Shown piece by piece: positions 7,051 to 14,948 of a stretch of 32,193 bases of DNA. Position 1 is the first letter of the stretch; each line of letters begins with the position of its first letter. Origin of the DNA: Staphylococcus shinii (GTDB lineage Bacteria > Bacillota > Bacilli > Staphylococcales > Staphylococcaceae); contig NZ_JAGEVL010000013.1 in the NCBI RefSeq assembly GCF_017583065.1, positions 1-32,193 on the forward strand. Direction: 5' to 3'. The translations under genes were made by a program, and so were the position numbers. The notes beneath the pieces are model-generated. The model was not told where the DNA came from. It was given only the letters and a program-made list of their open reading frames with translations, and did no database searches.

Positions 7051-8531
7051 TTAATGTCACCTTTCAAATCATATTTTGTGAATTTTAGGTAGGTTTGGCC
7101 TGATTCAGTAGATGTTTTAATGCCTGTCGCATTTTCATCTGTAAATATCCTTGTCGTCATCACAAGTTCCCCATCATTGCAGAAAATTTCCACGCTAGAA
7201 GTATCTACAAATAACTGTAGTTTTGATAACGGAGTATCTAAATAAGTACTTCTCGTCGTCCCTTCAACAGGTCCAGGTAATTGACCACTTTCACTACGGT
7301 CTAATGTTAATTTCTGCTCCCTTTTATTATACGTAATTAAAGTTGATTCAGTCTTAGACGTACGTACTTCAAAATAAACTTCTGTCGCTTCATTTTCTAA
7401 AATATCGATAATTAATTCAAACTGTTTACCTTCATATGGATGTAATTGTCTAGTAAATTTATTAGCGTAACCTAGTGCTGTTTCTTCATTTGTCCGAAGT
7501 TTTTCAAGTGCTTTAATCGGACGTTGTTTTAAATTACCTGACTCAATTGTCAACACACGTGGAATAGTTAAACAATGTGCCCAACCATCGGCATCTGAAG
7601 GATAGTTAATTTCTGGTAGACCCATCCAACCAATTAATATGCGTTGATTATTTTCATCTAAAAATGTCTGTGGAGCGTAAAAATCAAAACCATAATCTAA
7701 TTCATGAAAATCCCCATGATTCATAGTTAAATTATTGATATCATACTGCCCCATAATATAGCCAGATTGATAAATATTCTTAAAACGTTCTCCTTCTGAA
7801 TCAATACCTTGAGGGCAAAACAGTAACATGTCATAGCCGTTTAAATTAAAATAGTCTGGGCATTCCCACATATAACCAAAATCGTCTAGATTCGTTTGTA
7901 TTTCTCCTTGAAACTCCCAATTTACGATATCTGTTGAACGATATTGCAAAATTCTACCTTGTTTTTTTATGTTTTGTGCAGCTATCATCGCGTAATAAAC
8001 TCCATTTTGAACATGTACCTTAGGATCCCTAAAATGTTGCGTGTAGCCAAACGGTGGTTCAGATATTACTGCTTTAGGAAATTTATTAATCGAGCCATCT
8101 TTAGCCATTTTTGCTATATGTTGTGTGGAAATTCTATTCCAGTCGCTGTCACGATGATTAGCAGTATACATATAATATAAATGGTCATGATATTCAAATG
8201 CGCTGCCACTATATACACCATGACTATCATCTTTCGTATCTGGTTTAATCGTTGGCCCAATAGCTTCAAATTCTACAAGATCCTTACTTTGATATGTATA
8301 CCAATATTTCAGTCCATGTACAGGACCTAGCGGGAACCACTGATGTGAGACATAATAATTTCCCTTGAAATAGATAAGCCCATTAGGATCATTTAACAAT
8401 CCTATTTTGGGTTGTATATGAAAAATTTGTCTATATTTTGACTGATTGACTTGTTCAGTTAATGTTTCAATCGTTTGTTGGTCAACATCTTCATATCTTT
8501 GATAACGTTGCTCTTTTGTCCACTCCGTCAT
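7047..8531 (-). CDS. scrB: sucrose-6-phosphate hydrolase, glycoside hydrolase family 32
   Basis: ScrB splits sucrose 6-phosphate, delivered by a PTS transporter, into glucose 6-phosphate and fructose. The 494 residues contain the GH32 catalytic set: nucleophile Asp48 in GLLNDPNGLIYF, transition-state stabiliser Asp169 in HFRDPKV, and acid-base Glu223 in MWECPDYF. The N-terminal five-bladed propeller covers about 35-340, and the C-terminal beta-sandwich 350-494 ends in a typical DTSSVEIFCNDGE segment. The start follows TAGGAGG. An operator-like palindrome lies 40-55 bp upstream of the start. No sucrose PTS gene is present in the window, so uptake must be encoded elsewhere. Confidence 0.95.
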   Translation of the reverse strand: MTEWTKEQRYQRYEDVDQQTIETLTEQVNQSKYRQIFHIQPKIGLLNDPNGLIYFKGNYYVSHQWFPLGPVHGLKYWYTYQSKDLVEFEAIGPTIKPDTKDDSHGVYSGSAFEYHDHLYYMYTANHRDSDWNRISTQHIAKMAKDGSINKFPKAVISEPPFGYTQHFRDPKVHVQNGVYYAMIAAQNIKKQGRILQYRSTDIVNWEFQGEIQTNLDDFGYMWECPDYFNLNGYDMLLFCPQGIDSEGERFKNIYQSGYIMGQYDINNLTMNHGDFHELDYGFDFYAPQTFLDENNQRILIGWMGLPEINYPSDADGWAHCLTIPRVLTIESGNLKQRPIKALEKLRTNEETALGYANKFTRQLHPYEGKQFELIIDILENEATEVYFEVRTSKTESTLITYNKREQKLTLDRSESGQLPGPVEGTTRSTYLDTPLSKLQLFVDTSSVEIFCNDGELVMTTRIFTDENATGIKTSTESGQTYLKFTKYDLKGDIK

Positions 8532-8569
8532 AGTGCGTATCCTCCTATTTTAAAAATAATTACATTAAA

Positions 8570-8585
8570 ATGGTACCGGTTCCAT
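8570..8585 (-). promoter_or_regulatory. ScrR operator-like palindrome that also fits the cre consensus
   Basis: TGGTACCGGTTCCA (8571-8584) is a near-perfect palindrome with a central CG, the form of LacI-family operators. On the minus strand 8585-8571 reads ATGGAACCGGTACCA, which fits the CcpA cre consensus WTGNAANCGNWNNCW at every fixed position. A TATATT-like -10 (minus strand) lies immediately upstream, so binding would block scrB transcription. Confidence 0.7.
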
Positions 8586-8615
8586 AATATACTTTTTAAT
8601 CATAACACTTTTGAG

Positions 8616-9578
8616 TTAGTTTTTAAATGTATGTTGAACATCAATAATGATGCGTTGTTCAACTTCTTGCTGTTGTATCATCTGGTTTAGTTTGTCCATA
8701 GCAACACTGCCTGCATATTCAAAATTGTAATTCACAGTATGAATAGACGGTGACACGATTTCAGTTACTGGGTCTCCACCAAATCCTACAATATATTTCT
8801 CGTGCATATGCGGCACATGTTCTGAATTATATTTATGTATAGCTAAGGCAATTGAATCTGTAGCTCCAACTATTGCATCATAATAGGGATAAGCTTGTAA
8901 TGCTTCTACAACATCTATCATCGCCTCTTGATAATTAAAAGATGTAAGTGAAATGTGTGGTTTTATACCATATTTTTCTAAACCTGCAACTAGCCCATTT
9001 TTACGTTGAACACCTACAGCAATATCACTTTCTGTCACACCGAAAAACTTAATATCTTTATAACCTTGTTGACCTAACATATCGCCAACCAAGTATCCCG
9101 CTTGGTAATCATTATGAATGATACAATGTAACTCATCATGTGCTTGACCAACAATAATCACAGGAACATTTATTTTATTAATAACTTCTAAATGTTGCTC
9201 TGTGATTTCTGTTGCCATAAAGACAATACCATCTACTTTACTTCTATAAAATGTTTCAAGCGCATCAATTTCTAATTGAGTATTAAGATTTGTGTAATTT
9301 AGTAGCAAACTATAATTCAATTGATCACAAATCGTTTTGACTCCTTTAACTGTTTCGTCGACAGCAAAAGAGTTCATTCTAGGTATAATTGCCCCTATCA
9401 TATTAGTTCTATGTGCTCGTAAACTTTGCGCAAATTGATTAGGTTGATAATCATTTTCTCGAATGATCTTATCTAGCTTTTGTTTTGTTTTTAAACTTAC
9501 CGAACCATTATTTAAGTATCTCGACACTGTGCTTTTTGAAACGCCAGCAATTTTAGCTATATCAGCAATGTTCTTCAT
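8616..9578 (-). CDS. scrR: sucrose operon repressor, LacI family
   Basis: This 320-residue LacI/GalR-type regulator probably represses scrB-scrK. The N-terminal helix-turn-helix is clear: NIADIAKIAGVSKSTVSRYL (3-22), followed by NNGSVSLKTKQKLDKII and the hinge. Residues 60-320 are the periplasmic-binding-protein-like effector domain, with family segments such as GAIIPRMNSFAVDETVKG and DAIVGATDSIALAIHKY. The start follows a modest GAGAGTGAG site. It precedes scrB by 84 bp, and the palindrome at 8570-8585 is the obvious target. The effector is inferred to be sucrose, its 6-phosphate or a product. Confidence 0.9.
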   Translation of the reverse strand: MKNIADIAKIAGVSKSTVSRYLNNGSVSLKTKQKLDKIIRENDYQPNQFAQSLRAHRTNMIGAIIPRMNSFAVDETVKGVKTICDQLNYSLLLNYTNLNTQLEIDALETFYRSKVDGIVFMATEITEQHLEVINKINVPVIIVGQAHDELHCIIHNDYQAGYLVGDMLGQQGYKDIKFFGVTESDIAVGVQRKNGLVAGLEKYGIKPHISLTSFNYQEAMIDVVEALQAYPYYDAIVGATDSIALAIHKYNSEHVPHMHEKYIVGFGGDPVTEIVSPSIHTVNYNFEYAGSVAMDKLNQMIQQQEVEQRIIIDVQHTFKN

Positions 9579-9731
9579 ATTTTCTCACTCTCATTAATTA
9601 GCTATTATAAACAATACTTATTTTATCATAATGCAATCGCTTTAAATACTATTTAAATCTACGTTTATAGAAAGGTTAAAACTTACTATTAGTGTCTCTA
9701 AATAAGTAACATATAAGTTGAGTTTTCAATA

Positions 9732-9740
9732 TGATATAGT
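9732..9740 (+). promoter_or_regulatory. possible extended -10 promoter
   Basis: TGATATAGT is an extended -10 element about 33 bp before the start of the small membrane gene. No convincing -35 is seen. The remaining scrR-upstream region (9579-9731) contains a TATAAT on the minus strand (9609-9604), a candidate -10 for scrR. Confidence 0.3.
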
Positions 9741-9773
9741 TGTGGAAATAACAACTTTAAGGAGAGATATGTC

Positions 9774-9959
9774 ATGGATAAAGGGAAACTGTACACCTTT
9801 ATAACATTAAGTATTTGCATAATAGTGATCGTTATTTGTTTACCATTTTCACTTAAAAATGGTAGTTACTCAGCCATTTTTTCAGCTTTTCTTCCTATAA
9901 TTATATTAATTATTGCCTCTATCTTTAAAGCTAAAGACAATAATAATGATAAAGATTAA
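9774..9959 (+). CDS. small two-helix membrane protein of unknown function
   Basis: I do not recognise a family. The 61-residue product has a short basic start (MDKGKLY), a first hydrophobic helix around 7-26 (FITLSICIIVIVICLPF), a short polar turn (SLKNGSYSA), a second helix around 35-51 (FSAFLPIIILIIASIF) and a charged tail KAKDNNNDKD. The start is supported by AAGGAGAG at 9759-9766. The next gene has the same design and a similar second helix (LPIIMLIIGI against LPIIILIIAS), which suggests a tandem duplication. There is no toxin-antitoxin or bacteriocin context around it. Confidence 0.65.
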   Translation: MDKGKLYTFITLSICIIVIVICLPFSLKNGSYSAIFSAFLPIIILIIASIFKAKDNNNDKD

Positions 9960-10004
9960 CAGGGTTATTGATTATATACTTATTTAGTTTAATGGAGGGA
10001 AAAC

Positions 10005-10204
10005 ATGACAAGAACTGTAAGGTTAAATCTATTAAATTTATTTTTACTCATTGTTTTAATGTTAGCGTTAACTATTAATATCTTTGAAGGTTTTTTATTT
10101 ATTTGGTCATGATACTACCAATAATAATGTTAATAATTGGAATCTATGTATTAATTCAAATATTAAAAAACAAAATTCTGACTAAAAAATATATAAATAA
10201 ATAA
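10005..10204 (+). pseudogene. small two-helix membrane protein gene, frameshifted
   Basis: ATG 10005 follows a good GGAGGG site (9994-9999) and opens a 35-codon frame (MTRTVRLNLLNLFLLIVLML...) that stops at TGA 10110-10112. Immediately, in the -1 frame, a second hydrophobic segment runs from ATG 10109 (MILPIIMLIIGIYVLIQIL) to TAA 10202-10204. Adding one T to the T6 run at 10091-10096 fuses both into a continuous 66-residue two-helix protein, similar in length and layout to the preceding 61-residue protein. The simplest reading is a single-base loss in the homopolymer, either real or a sequencing error. An alternative is two short coupled peptides overlapping as ATGA, but the second lacks a ribosome-binding site. 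Confidence 0.6.
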
Positions 10205-10251
10205 AAATGATCGAACTCAAAGCATAGCTAGGAATTCGACCATTTTTATTT
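10199..10251. terminator. bidirectional terminator
   Basis: A 17-bp stem with one mismatch (10199-10215 with 10235-10251) and a 19-nt loop ends in ATTTTTATTT on the plus strand and in a T-rich run on the minus strand. It separates the small membrane genes from the converging tusA-like gene. Confidence 0.75.
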
Positions 10252-10320
10252 TAATTATCATGTTGTCTAATTGAATAAGTGAAGTTCACTTGTAATGTCA
10301 ATCTCAACTATTACTCTTAA

Positions 10321-10545
10321 TTAAGCTTTTTGAATTGTGATTGTCCATGATGCATCATCTAACTGTTCATAATTTGTAACTGGATAGCCTTGCTCAGCCG
10401 CCCAATTTGGTAATGCTTCAGTTGCTTGAGTACAATCAAAATCTATTTTTAATTCTTCACCATTATCTAGCGTATTCATTTTCTTTTGTGCTTCTATTAA
10501 TGGGAATGGACATACCATTCCTACTGTACCTAATTCATGTACCAA
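10321..10545 (-). CDS. TusA-family sulfur carrier protein
   Basis: The 74-residue protein has the TusA/SirA/YeeD fold signature: a short first strand and then CPFPLIEAQK, with the sulfur-carrying Cys12 in a C-P-x-P motif. The start is TTG 10545, chosen because GGAGG (10558-10554) lies eight bases upstream and no ATG fits. It begins 21 bp after the YeeE/YedE-type transporter gene on the same strand. A YeeE-YeeD pair of this kind imports thiosulfate in the systems studied, with the TusA-like partner accepting the sulfur. The exact acceptor here is inferred. Confidence 0.85.
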   Translation of the reverse strand: MVHELGTVGMVCPFPLIEAQKKMNTLDNGEELKIDFDCTQATEALPNWAAEQGYPVTNYEQLDDASWTITIQKA

Positions 10546-10566
10546 TATTTGTGCCTCCTATATTAA

Positions 10567-11661
10567 TTATATTGTTTGTGTTTGTGTTTGTGACGTTGCC
10601 GTTTCATTAGAAGTTTGCTTTTGTGCTTTTTTCATAGGTCTAATAAATACAAAATAACTCATTGTCCAAGCGCCTAATATCATTGAAGCGAGTGCAACCC
10701 AACCCTTCCACGACATCGTTGCTGTTTCTACTAGTCCATTACCGATTGAACAACCACCTGCCACTGAAGCACCGAATCCCATAAACACACCACCGATGAT
10801 ACTATTACGGATAGTTTTCTTGTCTGGTAATCTCCATTTAAACTCTCTTGCGCCTTTAGCGGCAATATAAGATCCTAGGAATATTCCAAGGACTAAGAAC
10901 ACACCCCAGTCTAATAATTTCAAATCACCAGTTACAAAAAATTGTACTAGATTGGCAGATGGAGTAGTAATTCCAAGCCCATACATTCTTCCTGTCGATT
11001 CACTTACAGGCCATGCAATTAATGCAATGATGCCTACTGCTATTGCAGCAACGAATGGATGGTATTTCTTTTCAAATAAATAGTGACGTACGCCCGTAAA
11101 TTTCTGTTTTAATTTAGGAACAGCGAATTTAGGTTTCGGTTTACGTAATGTTTTGACTACGAAAAATACTGTTATAGCTGTAAGCAATAGTACCCAAACC
11201 CATGTCGGTATCCCAGTAGTTTGTGACATACTCGTATTAACATTGGTAGGCTTATTAACACCATCCATTAACGGTAACAACAAACCATATTTTGTAGCTG
11301 CCGATGTAAATGCATAAGCAATAAGTGCCATCCAACTACCAATTAAACCTTCACCAGCTCTATACCATGTACCAGTCGCACATCCACCAGCTAATATAAT
11401 ACCTAAACCAAAAATAAACGAACCTATTACCGTTCCAATAACAGGATAAGTCGATTCAGGTATTTGTACTAAACCAGTAGAAGTTAAAATTAATAACCCT
11501 ATACTTTGTACTGAAATTGCTATAAGTAATGCATAAAACATTTTGTTACTCTTTTGAATATACATATCTCTAAAACCGCCAGCTAGACAAAACCGTGTCC
11601 TTTGCATAACAAAGCCTAAAAGACTGCCCACAATAATGCCGCTGATTATTAACCAAGTCAT
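10567..11661 (-). CDS. YeeE/YedE (TsuA-like) sulfur-compound transporter
   Basis: This 364-residue integral membrane protein has about nine or ten hydrophobic helices. Family hallmarks are three Cys-containing loops: QRTRFCLAGGFRD (Cys25), ILAGGCATGTWYRAGEG in the first half, and ASVAGGCSIGNGLVETA in the second half, reflecting the internal duplication of the family. In TsuA such cysteines relay thiosulfate through the membrane. I chose ATG 11661 because AAGAGG lies about nine bases upstream and the product begins at a membrane helix; an in-frame ATG at 11727 would add an unlikely 22-residue extension. Thiosulfate is the probable substrate, by family and by the tusA-like partner. Confidence 0.85.
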   Translation of the reverse strand: MTWLIISGIIVGSLLGFVMQRTRFCLAGGFRDMYIQKSNKMFYALLIAISVQSIGLLILTSTGLVQIPESTYPVIGTVIGSFIFGLGIILAGGCATGTWYRAGEGLIGSWMALIAYAFTSAATKYGLLLPLMDGVNKPTNVNTSMSQTTGIPTWVWVLLLTAITVFFVVKTLRKPKPKFAVPKLKQKFTGVRHYLFEKKYHPFVAAIAVGIIALIAWPVSESTGRMYGLGITTPSANLVQFFVTGDLKLLDWGVFLVLGIFLGSYIAAKGAREFKWRLPDKKTIRNSIIGGVFMGFGASVAGGCSIGNGLVETATMSWKGWVALASMILGAWTMSYFVFIRPMKKAQKQTSNETATSQTQTQTI

Positions 11662-11698
11662 ATTAATAACCTCTTTTCCGATAAAATCAATAAGATTA

Positions 11699-11727
11699 AT
11701 AATATTAGAAATCGTATAAAATTTCAA
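11699..11727 (-). promoter_or_regulatory. probable promoter of the tsuA-tusA pair
   Basis: On the minus strand TTGAAA (11727-11722) is followed after 17 bp by TATTAT (11704-11699), 37 bp before the chosen start. Confidence 0.55.
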
Positions 11728-11811
11728 CCTTGTAACTCATAAATTTTTTAAACTTCAACTAACTTAATAAGTAGAGTATGTTGAAATTCTAATTAAAAAT
11801 TCATAAAAAAA

Positions 11812-11865
11812 TAGTTTTTTATAAACACAGCACACAAAGTGTATTACTGTATCTATAAAAAACTA
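11812..11865 (-). terminator. AT-rich hairpin downstream of rex
   Basis: TAGTTTTTTATA (11812-11823) and its exact complement (11854-11865) form a 12-bp stem around a 30-nt loop with inner ACAC/GTGT pairing. On the minus strand it leads into a T7 run, so it probably ends the rex transcript. Confidence 0.6.
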
Positions 11866-11878
11866 ACTAAATTATTTC

Positions 11879-12520
11879 TTATTTATTACTATAATTTTTC
11901 ATAAAGAATAATAAAGACTGTAATTCGATACCTAAGTCAATATGATGCACTTGAACATCTGAAGGTGTTAGTACACGACTTGGTGTAAAATTAAGTATCC
12001 CTTTAACACCTGAATCTACTAACACATCAGCTACATTTTGAGCTGCTTCTTCAGGTGTAGTCAATATCACTACATCGATATCTTCTTGTGATAATATTTC
12101 TTTTATTTTATCAAATGGGCTCACTGTCACTTTACCTATTTGTTTCCCAATAATTTCTTCGCGAATATCAAATGCTTCAGTTATAGTCATTTCATCATGT
12201 ATTGAAAAGTTATATGTCAATAATGCTTTACCTAAGTTCCCTACACCTACAATTGCAATTTTAATCTCGTCATTTTCGCTTATTTCATTTTTAAAGAAAT
12301 GTAATAAACTATCAATATTATAGCCATAGCCTTTCTTGCCTAACTCACCAAAATAAGAAAAATCTCTTCGAATCGTTGCAGAATCAATATTTAAGCCTTC
12401 ACTGATGGCTTTAGAATTAACTCTATCAATGCCTTTAGATTTTAATGTATTGACGAATCTATAATATAACGGTAAACGTTTCAATGTGGCACGAGGAATC
12501 TTTTCGCTTTGATTAGCCAA
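11879..12520 (-). CDS. rex: redox-sensing transcriptional repressor Rex
   Basis: Rex senses the NADH/NAD+ ratio and represses fermentation and anaerobic respiration genes. The winged helix near the N-terminus contains the DNA-recognition segment [20 protein letters not shown], followed by [13 protein letters not shown]. The NAD-binding Rossmann domain begins with [14 protein letters not shown] at about residues 87-100, and the C-terminal swapped helix ends in [16 protein letters not shown]. For the start, GGGGG (12533-12529) is eight bases from TTG 12520 but only two bases from ATG 12526. I therefore prefer TTG (213 residues, [16 protein letters not shown]), close to the S. aureus N-terminus. 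A TATAAT (minus strand, 12582-12577) is a likely -10. Confidence 0.93.
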   Translation of the reverse strand: MANQSEKIPRATLKRLPLYYRFVNTLKSKGIDRVNSKAISEGLNIDSATIRRDFSYFGELGKKGYGYNIDSLLHFFKNEISENDEIKIAIVGVGNLGKALLTYNFSIHDEMTITEAFDIREEIIGKQIGKVTVSPFDKIKEILSQEDIDVVILTTPEEAAQNVADVLVDSGVKGILNFTPSRVLTPSDVQVHHIDLGIELQSLLFFMKNYSNK

Positions 12521-12671
12521 GATCATGTCCCCCTATTTCATTATCTGTTATTCATTAATTTTATAATCACTACAACATTATACATGACTGAATAATAAAA
12601 ATAAACAATGATAGTTTTAACAACACGCTGAATACTGTAGAATGATAATGAATAGAGAGGTGCAAAATCAG

Positions 12672-14600
12672 ATGATATTATTACAACTCAATGATTTAAC
12701 TAAATCATTTGACGGTGAAGATATTTTTAATAATGTGGATTTTGAAGTTAAAACTGGTGAACGCATTGGTATTGTAGGCCGTAATGGCGCCGGAAAATCT
12801 ACATTAATGAAAATAATTGCTGGCGTTGAAGATTATGATAGTGGTCATATTTCTAAGAGTAAAAATTTAAAACTTGGTTATTTAACACAGCAAATGACAT
12901 TAAATACAGACCAAACTGTATTTGAAGAAATGTCTAAACCGTTTGAAGCAATGAAAAATTTAGAACAAGAAATGAAATTGGAAACAGATTGGTTAGCACA
13001 ACATGCCACTGAATACGATACTGAGACATATAAATCTCATATCGATCGCTACGAAGCATTATCCAATCAATTTGAACAACAAGATGGCTATCAATATGAA
13101 AGCAAAATTAAAACAGTCTTACATGGACTAAATTTTAGTGAAGCGGATTTTGATCGACCTATCAATGACTTTAGCGGTGGTCAAAAAACAAGGTTATCTT
13201 TGGCACAAATGTTATTAAGCGAGCCTGATTTATTACTTTTGGACGAACCCACCAACCATTTAGACATGGAAACGACTCAATGGTTAGAAAGTTATTTAAA
13301 TTACTTTAAAGGTGCCATTGTAATTATCAGTCATGATAGGTACTTCTTAGATAAAATTGTGACTCAAATTTATGACGTAGCACTCGGTGACGTTCAACAT
13401 TATGTAGGCAATTATGCTCAGTTTATTGATCAAAGAGACAAATATTATGAAAAACGTATGCAAGAATATGAAAGTCAACAAGCTGAAATTAAACGATTAG
13501 AGACTTTTGTCGATAAAAATATTGCTCGTGCTTCAACTACAGGTATGGCTAAGAGCCGTAGGAAAATGTTAGAAAAAATTGAACGCATTAATAAACCTAT
13601 GATTGATGCTAAAAGTGCCAACATTCAATTTGAATTTGATCGTAATACTGGTAATGATGTATTCCATATAAAAAATTTAGAGATTGGCTATGAGTCTCCA
13701 ATTACTAAAGGGATTACTTTTGAAGTAACAAAAGGAGATCATATTGCAATTATCGGTCCTAATGGTATTGGGAAATCAACTTTAATAAAAACCATTGCCA
13801 ATATACAAAATGCATTAAATGGATCAATCACTACCGGTGCTAACTTAAAAATTGGTTATTATGATCAGAAACAAGCCGAATTCAAATCAAATAAAACAAT
13901 ACTTGATTACTTATGGGACCAATACCCTACTATGAATGAAAAAGACATTCGTGCTGTTTTAGGTCGTTTTCTATTTGTACAAGAAGACGTTAAAAAAATA
14001 ATTAACGATCTATCGGGTGGCGAGAAAGCTCGTTTACAGCTTGCCTTATTAATGCTTGAGCGAAACAATGTCCTCATTTTAGATGAACCTACAAACCATT
14101 TAGATATAGATTCAAAAGAAATGTTAGAACAAGCTTTAGCAAACTTTAAAGGCACAATACTGTTTGTATCTCATGATCGTTATTTTATTAATGAATTAGC
14201 CAATAAAGTTTATGATTTAGATTATGACGGTGGCACAATGTATTTAGGAAATTATCAATATTATATTGAAAAAACAGAAGAAAAAGCTGCATTAAAAGCC
14301 AAAGAAGAATTAGAAAATCCAACAGTAAATGATACGGTTATCAAACAAAATGACTCATATATTGATCAAAAACAACAAAAACGTGAGCAACGTCAAATTG
14401 AACGTCAAATTGAAACATGTGAATTAAATATCGAAACCTACGAAGAAGAAATAAATGAGATTAACCATCAACTTACATTGCCAGATATATACTCTGACCC
14501 TGAAAAAGCCAATTCTCTAGCGATTTCAAAATCAGAAATCGAACAAAAACTAGAACAAGTCATGGCCGAATGGGCAGAATTACAAGAAAAATTAATATAA
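12672..14600 (+). CDS. ABC-F family ATPase (YdiF type)
   Basis: This 642-residue soluble protein has two ABC ATPase domains in one chain and no membrane segments, as in ABC-F proteins that act on the ribosome. Domain 1 has Walker A GRNGAGKST (36-44), signature FSGGQKTRLSLAQ and Walker B LLLLDEPTNHLD. Domain 2 has GPNGIGKST, LSGGEKARLQLAL and VLILDEPTNHLD. A linker rich in charged residues between them carries the P-site-tRNA-interaction motif region (about 230-310), and a C-terminal coiled coil covers about 550-642. I chose ATG 12672 (MILLQLNDLTKSF) over ATG 12642, because the domain begins there. Its closeness to rex and the tsa genes matches B. subtilis YdiF. A housekeeping translation role is inferred. 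Confidence 0.88.
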   Translation: MILLQLNDLTKSFDGEDIFNNVDFEVKTGERIGIVGRNGAGKSTLMKIIAGVEDYDSGHISKSKNLKLGYLTQQMTLNTDQTVFEEMSKPFEAMKNLEQEMKLETDWLAQHATEYDTETYKSHIDRYEALSNQFEQQDGYQYESKIKTVLHGLNFSEADFDRPINDFSGGQKTRLSLAQMLLSEPDLLLLDEPTNHLDMETTQWLESYLNYFKGAIVIISHDRYFLDKIVTQIYDVALGDVQHYVGNYAQFIDQRDKYYEKRMQEYESQQAEIKRLETFVDKNIARASTTGMAKSRRKMLEKIERINKPMIDAKSANIQFEFDRNTGNDVFHIKNLEIGYESPITKGITFEVTKGDHIAIIGPNGIGKSTLIKTIANIQNALNGSITTGANLKIGYYDQKQAEFKSNKTILDYLWDQYPTMNEKDIRAVLGRFLFVQEDVKKIINDLSGGEKARLQLALLMLERNNVLILDEPTNHLDIDSKEMLEQALANFKGTILFVSHDRYFINELANKVYDLDYDGGTMYLGNYQYYIEKTEEKAALKAKEELENPTVNDTVIKQNDSYIDQKQQKREQRQIERQIETCELNIETYEEEINEINHQLTLPDIYSDPEKANSLAISKSEIEQKLEQVMAEWAELQEKLI

Positions 14601-14615
14601 ACGCTTATTCAAATC

Positions 14616-14653
14616 AAAAGGTAAAGTAGAATTTTCTACTTTACCTTTTTTTC
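14616..14653 (+). terminator. rho-independent terminator of the ABC-F gene
   Basis: A perfect 15-bp stem (14616-14630 with 14635-14649, core GGTAAAGTAGA) with a 4-nt loop is followed by a T run. Confidence 0.95.
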
Positions 14654-14674
14654 TTGTCTTGAAATACACAATAA

Positions 14675-14812
14675 CTATTCACAACCTTCACCCTACAATA
14701 AAGGCTATCCACAAAGTTATCCTAGTTACCCACAAGTAAAAAGTAATTTTTTATTGCGTATAAAATTCAGATAACGGTATGTATCCACACATTTTGCCCA
14801 AACTTATCCACA
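14675..14812 (+). other. cluster of five DnaA-box-like 9-mers
   Basis: Five sites lie on one strand in 138 bp of gene-free DNA: CTATTCACA (14675-14683), CTATCCACA (14705-14713), TTACCCACA (14726-14734), GTATCCACA (14781-14789) and the exact consensus TTATCCACA (14804-14812). A partial TTATCC lies at 14718. There is no ORF, no dnaA or dnaN nearby and no long AT-rich unwinding element with GC boxes, so this is not oriC; a DnaA-binding or titration locus is inferred. The rest of the 14601-14948 gap holds the terminator to the left and a promoter to the right. Confidence 0.75.
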
Positions 14813-14876
14813 GTTTGTGCACTATTTGTTGATAAGTACGCATGTTCTCTATTGACATTAAAATAATCACCTCAGT

Positions 14877-14905
14877 TTGTTAAATTTTGATGATAATGGC
14901 ATAAT
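14877..14905 (+). promoter_or_regulatory. possible promoter of the MutS-domain gene
   Basis: TTGTTA (14877-14882) and CATAAT (14900-14905) are spaced by 17 bp, 65 bp downstream of the last DnaA-box-like site. Confidence 0.4.
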
Positions 14906-14948
14906 TATCACACAGTCATTTACATATTAAATAAGGGAGTAATAAAAC

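Noticed and set aside
14675..14812. The DnaA-box cluster as the chromosomal origin
   Set aside because: No dnaA, dnaN or rpmH is nearby and no unwinding element can be recognised; the neighbours are ordinary core genes.
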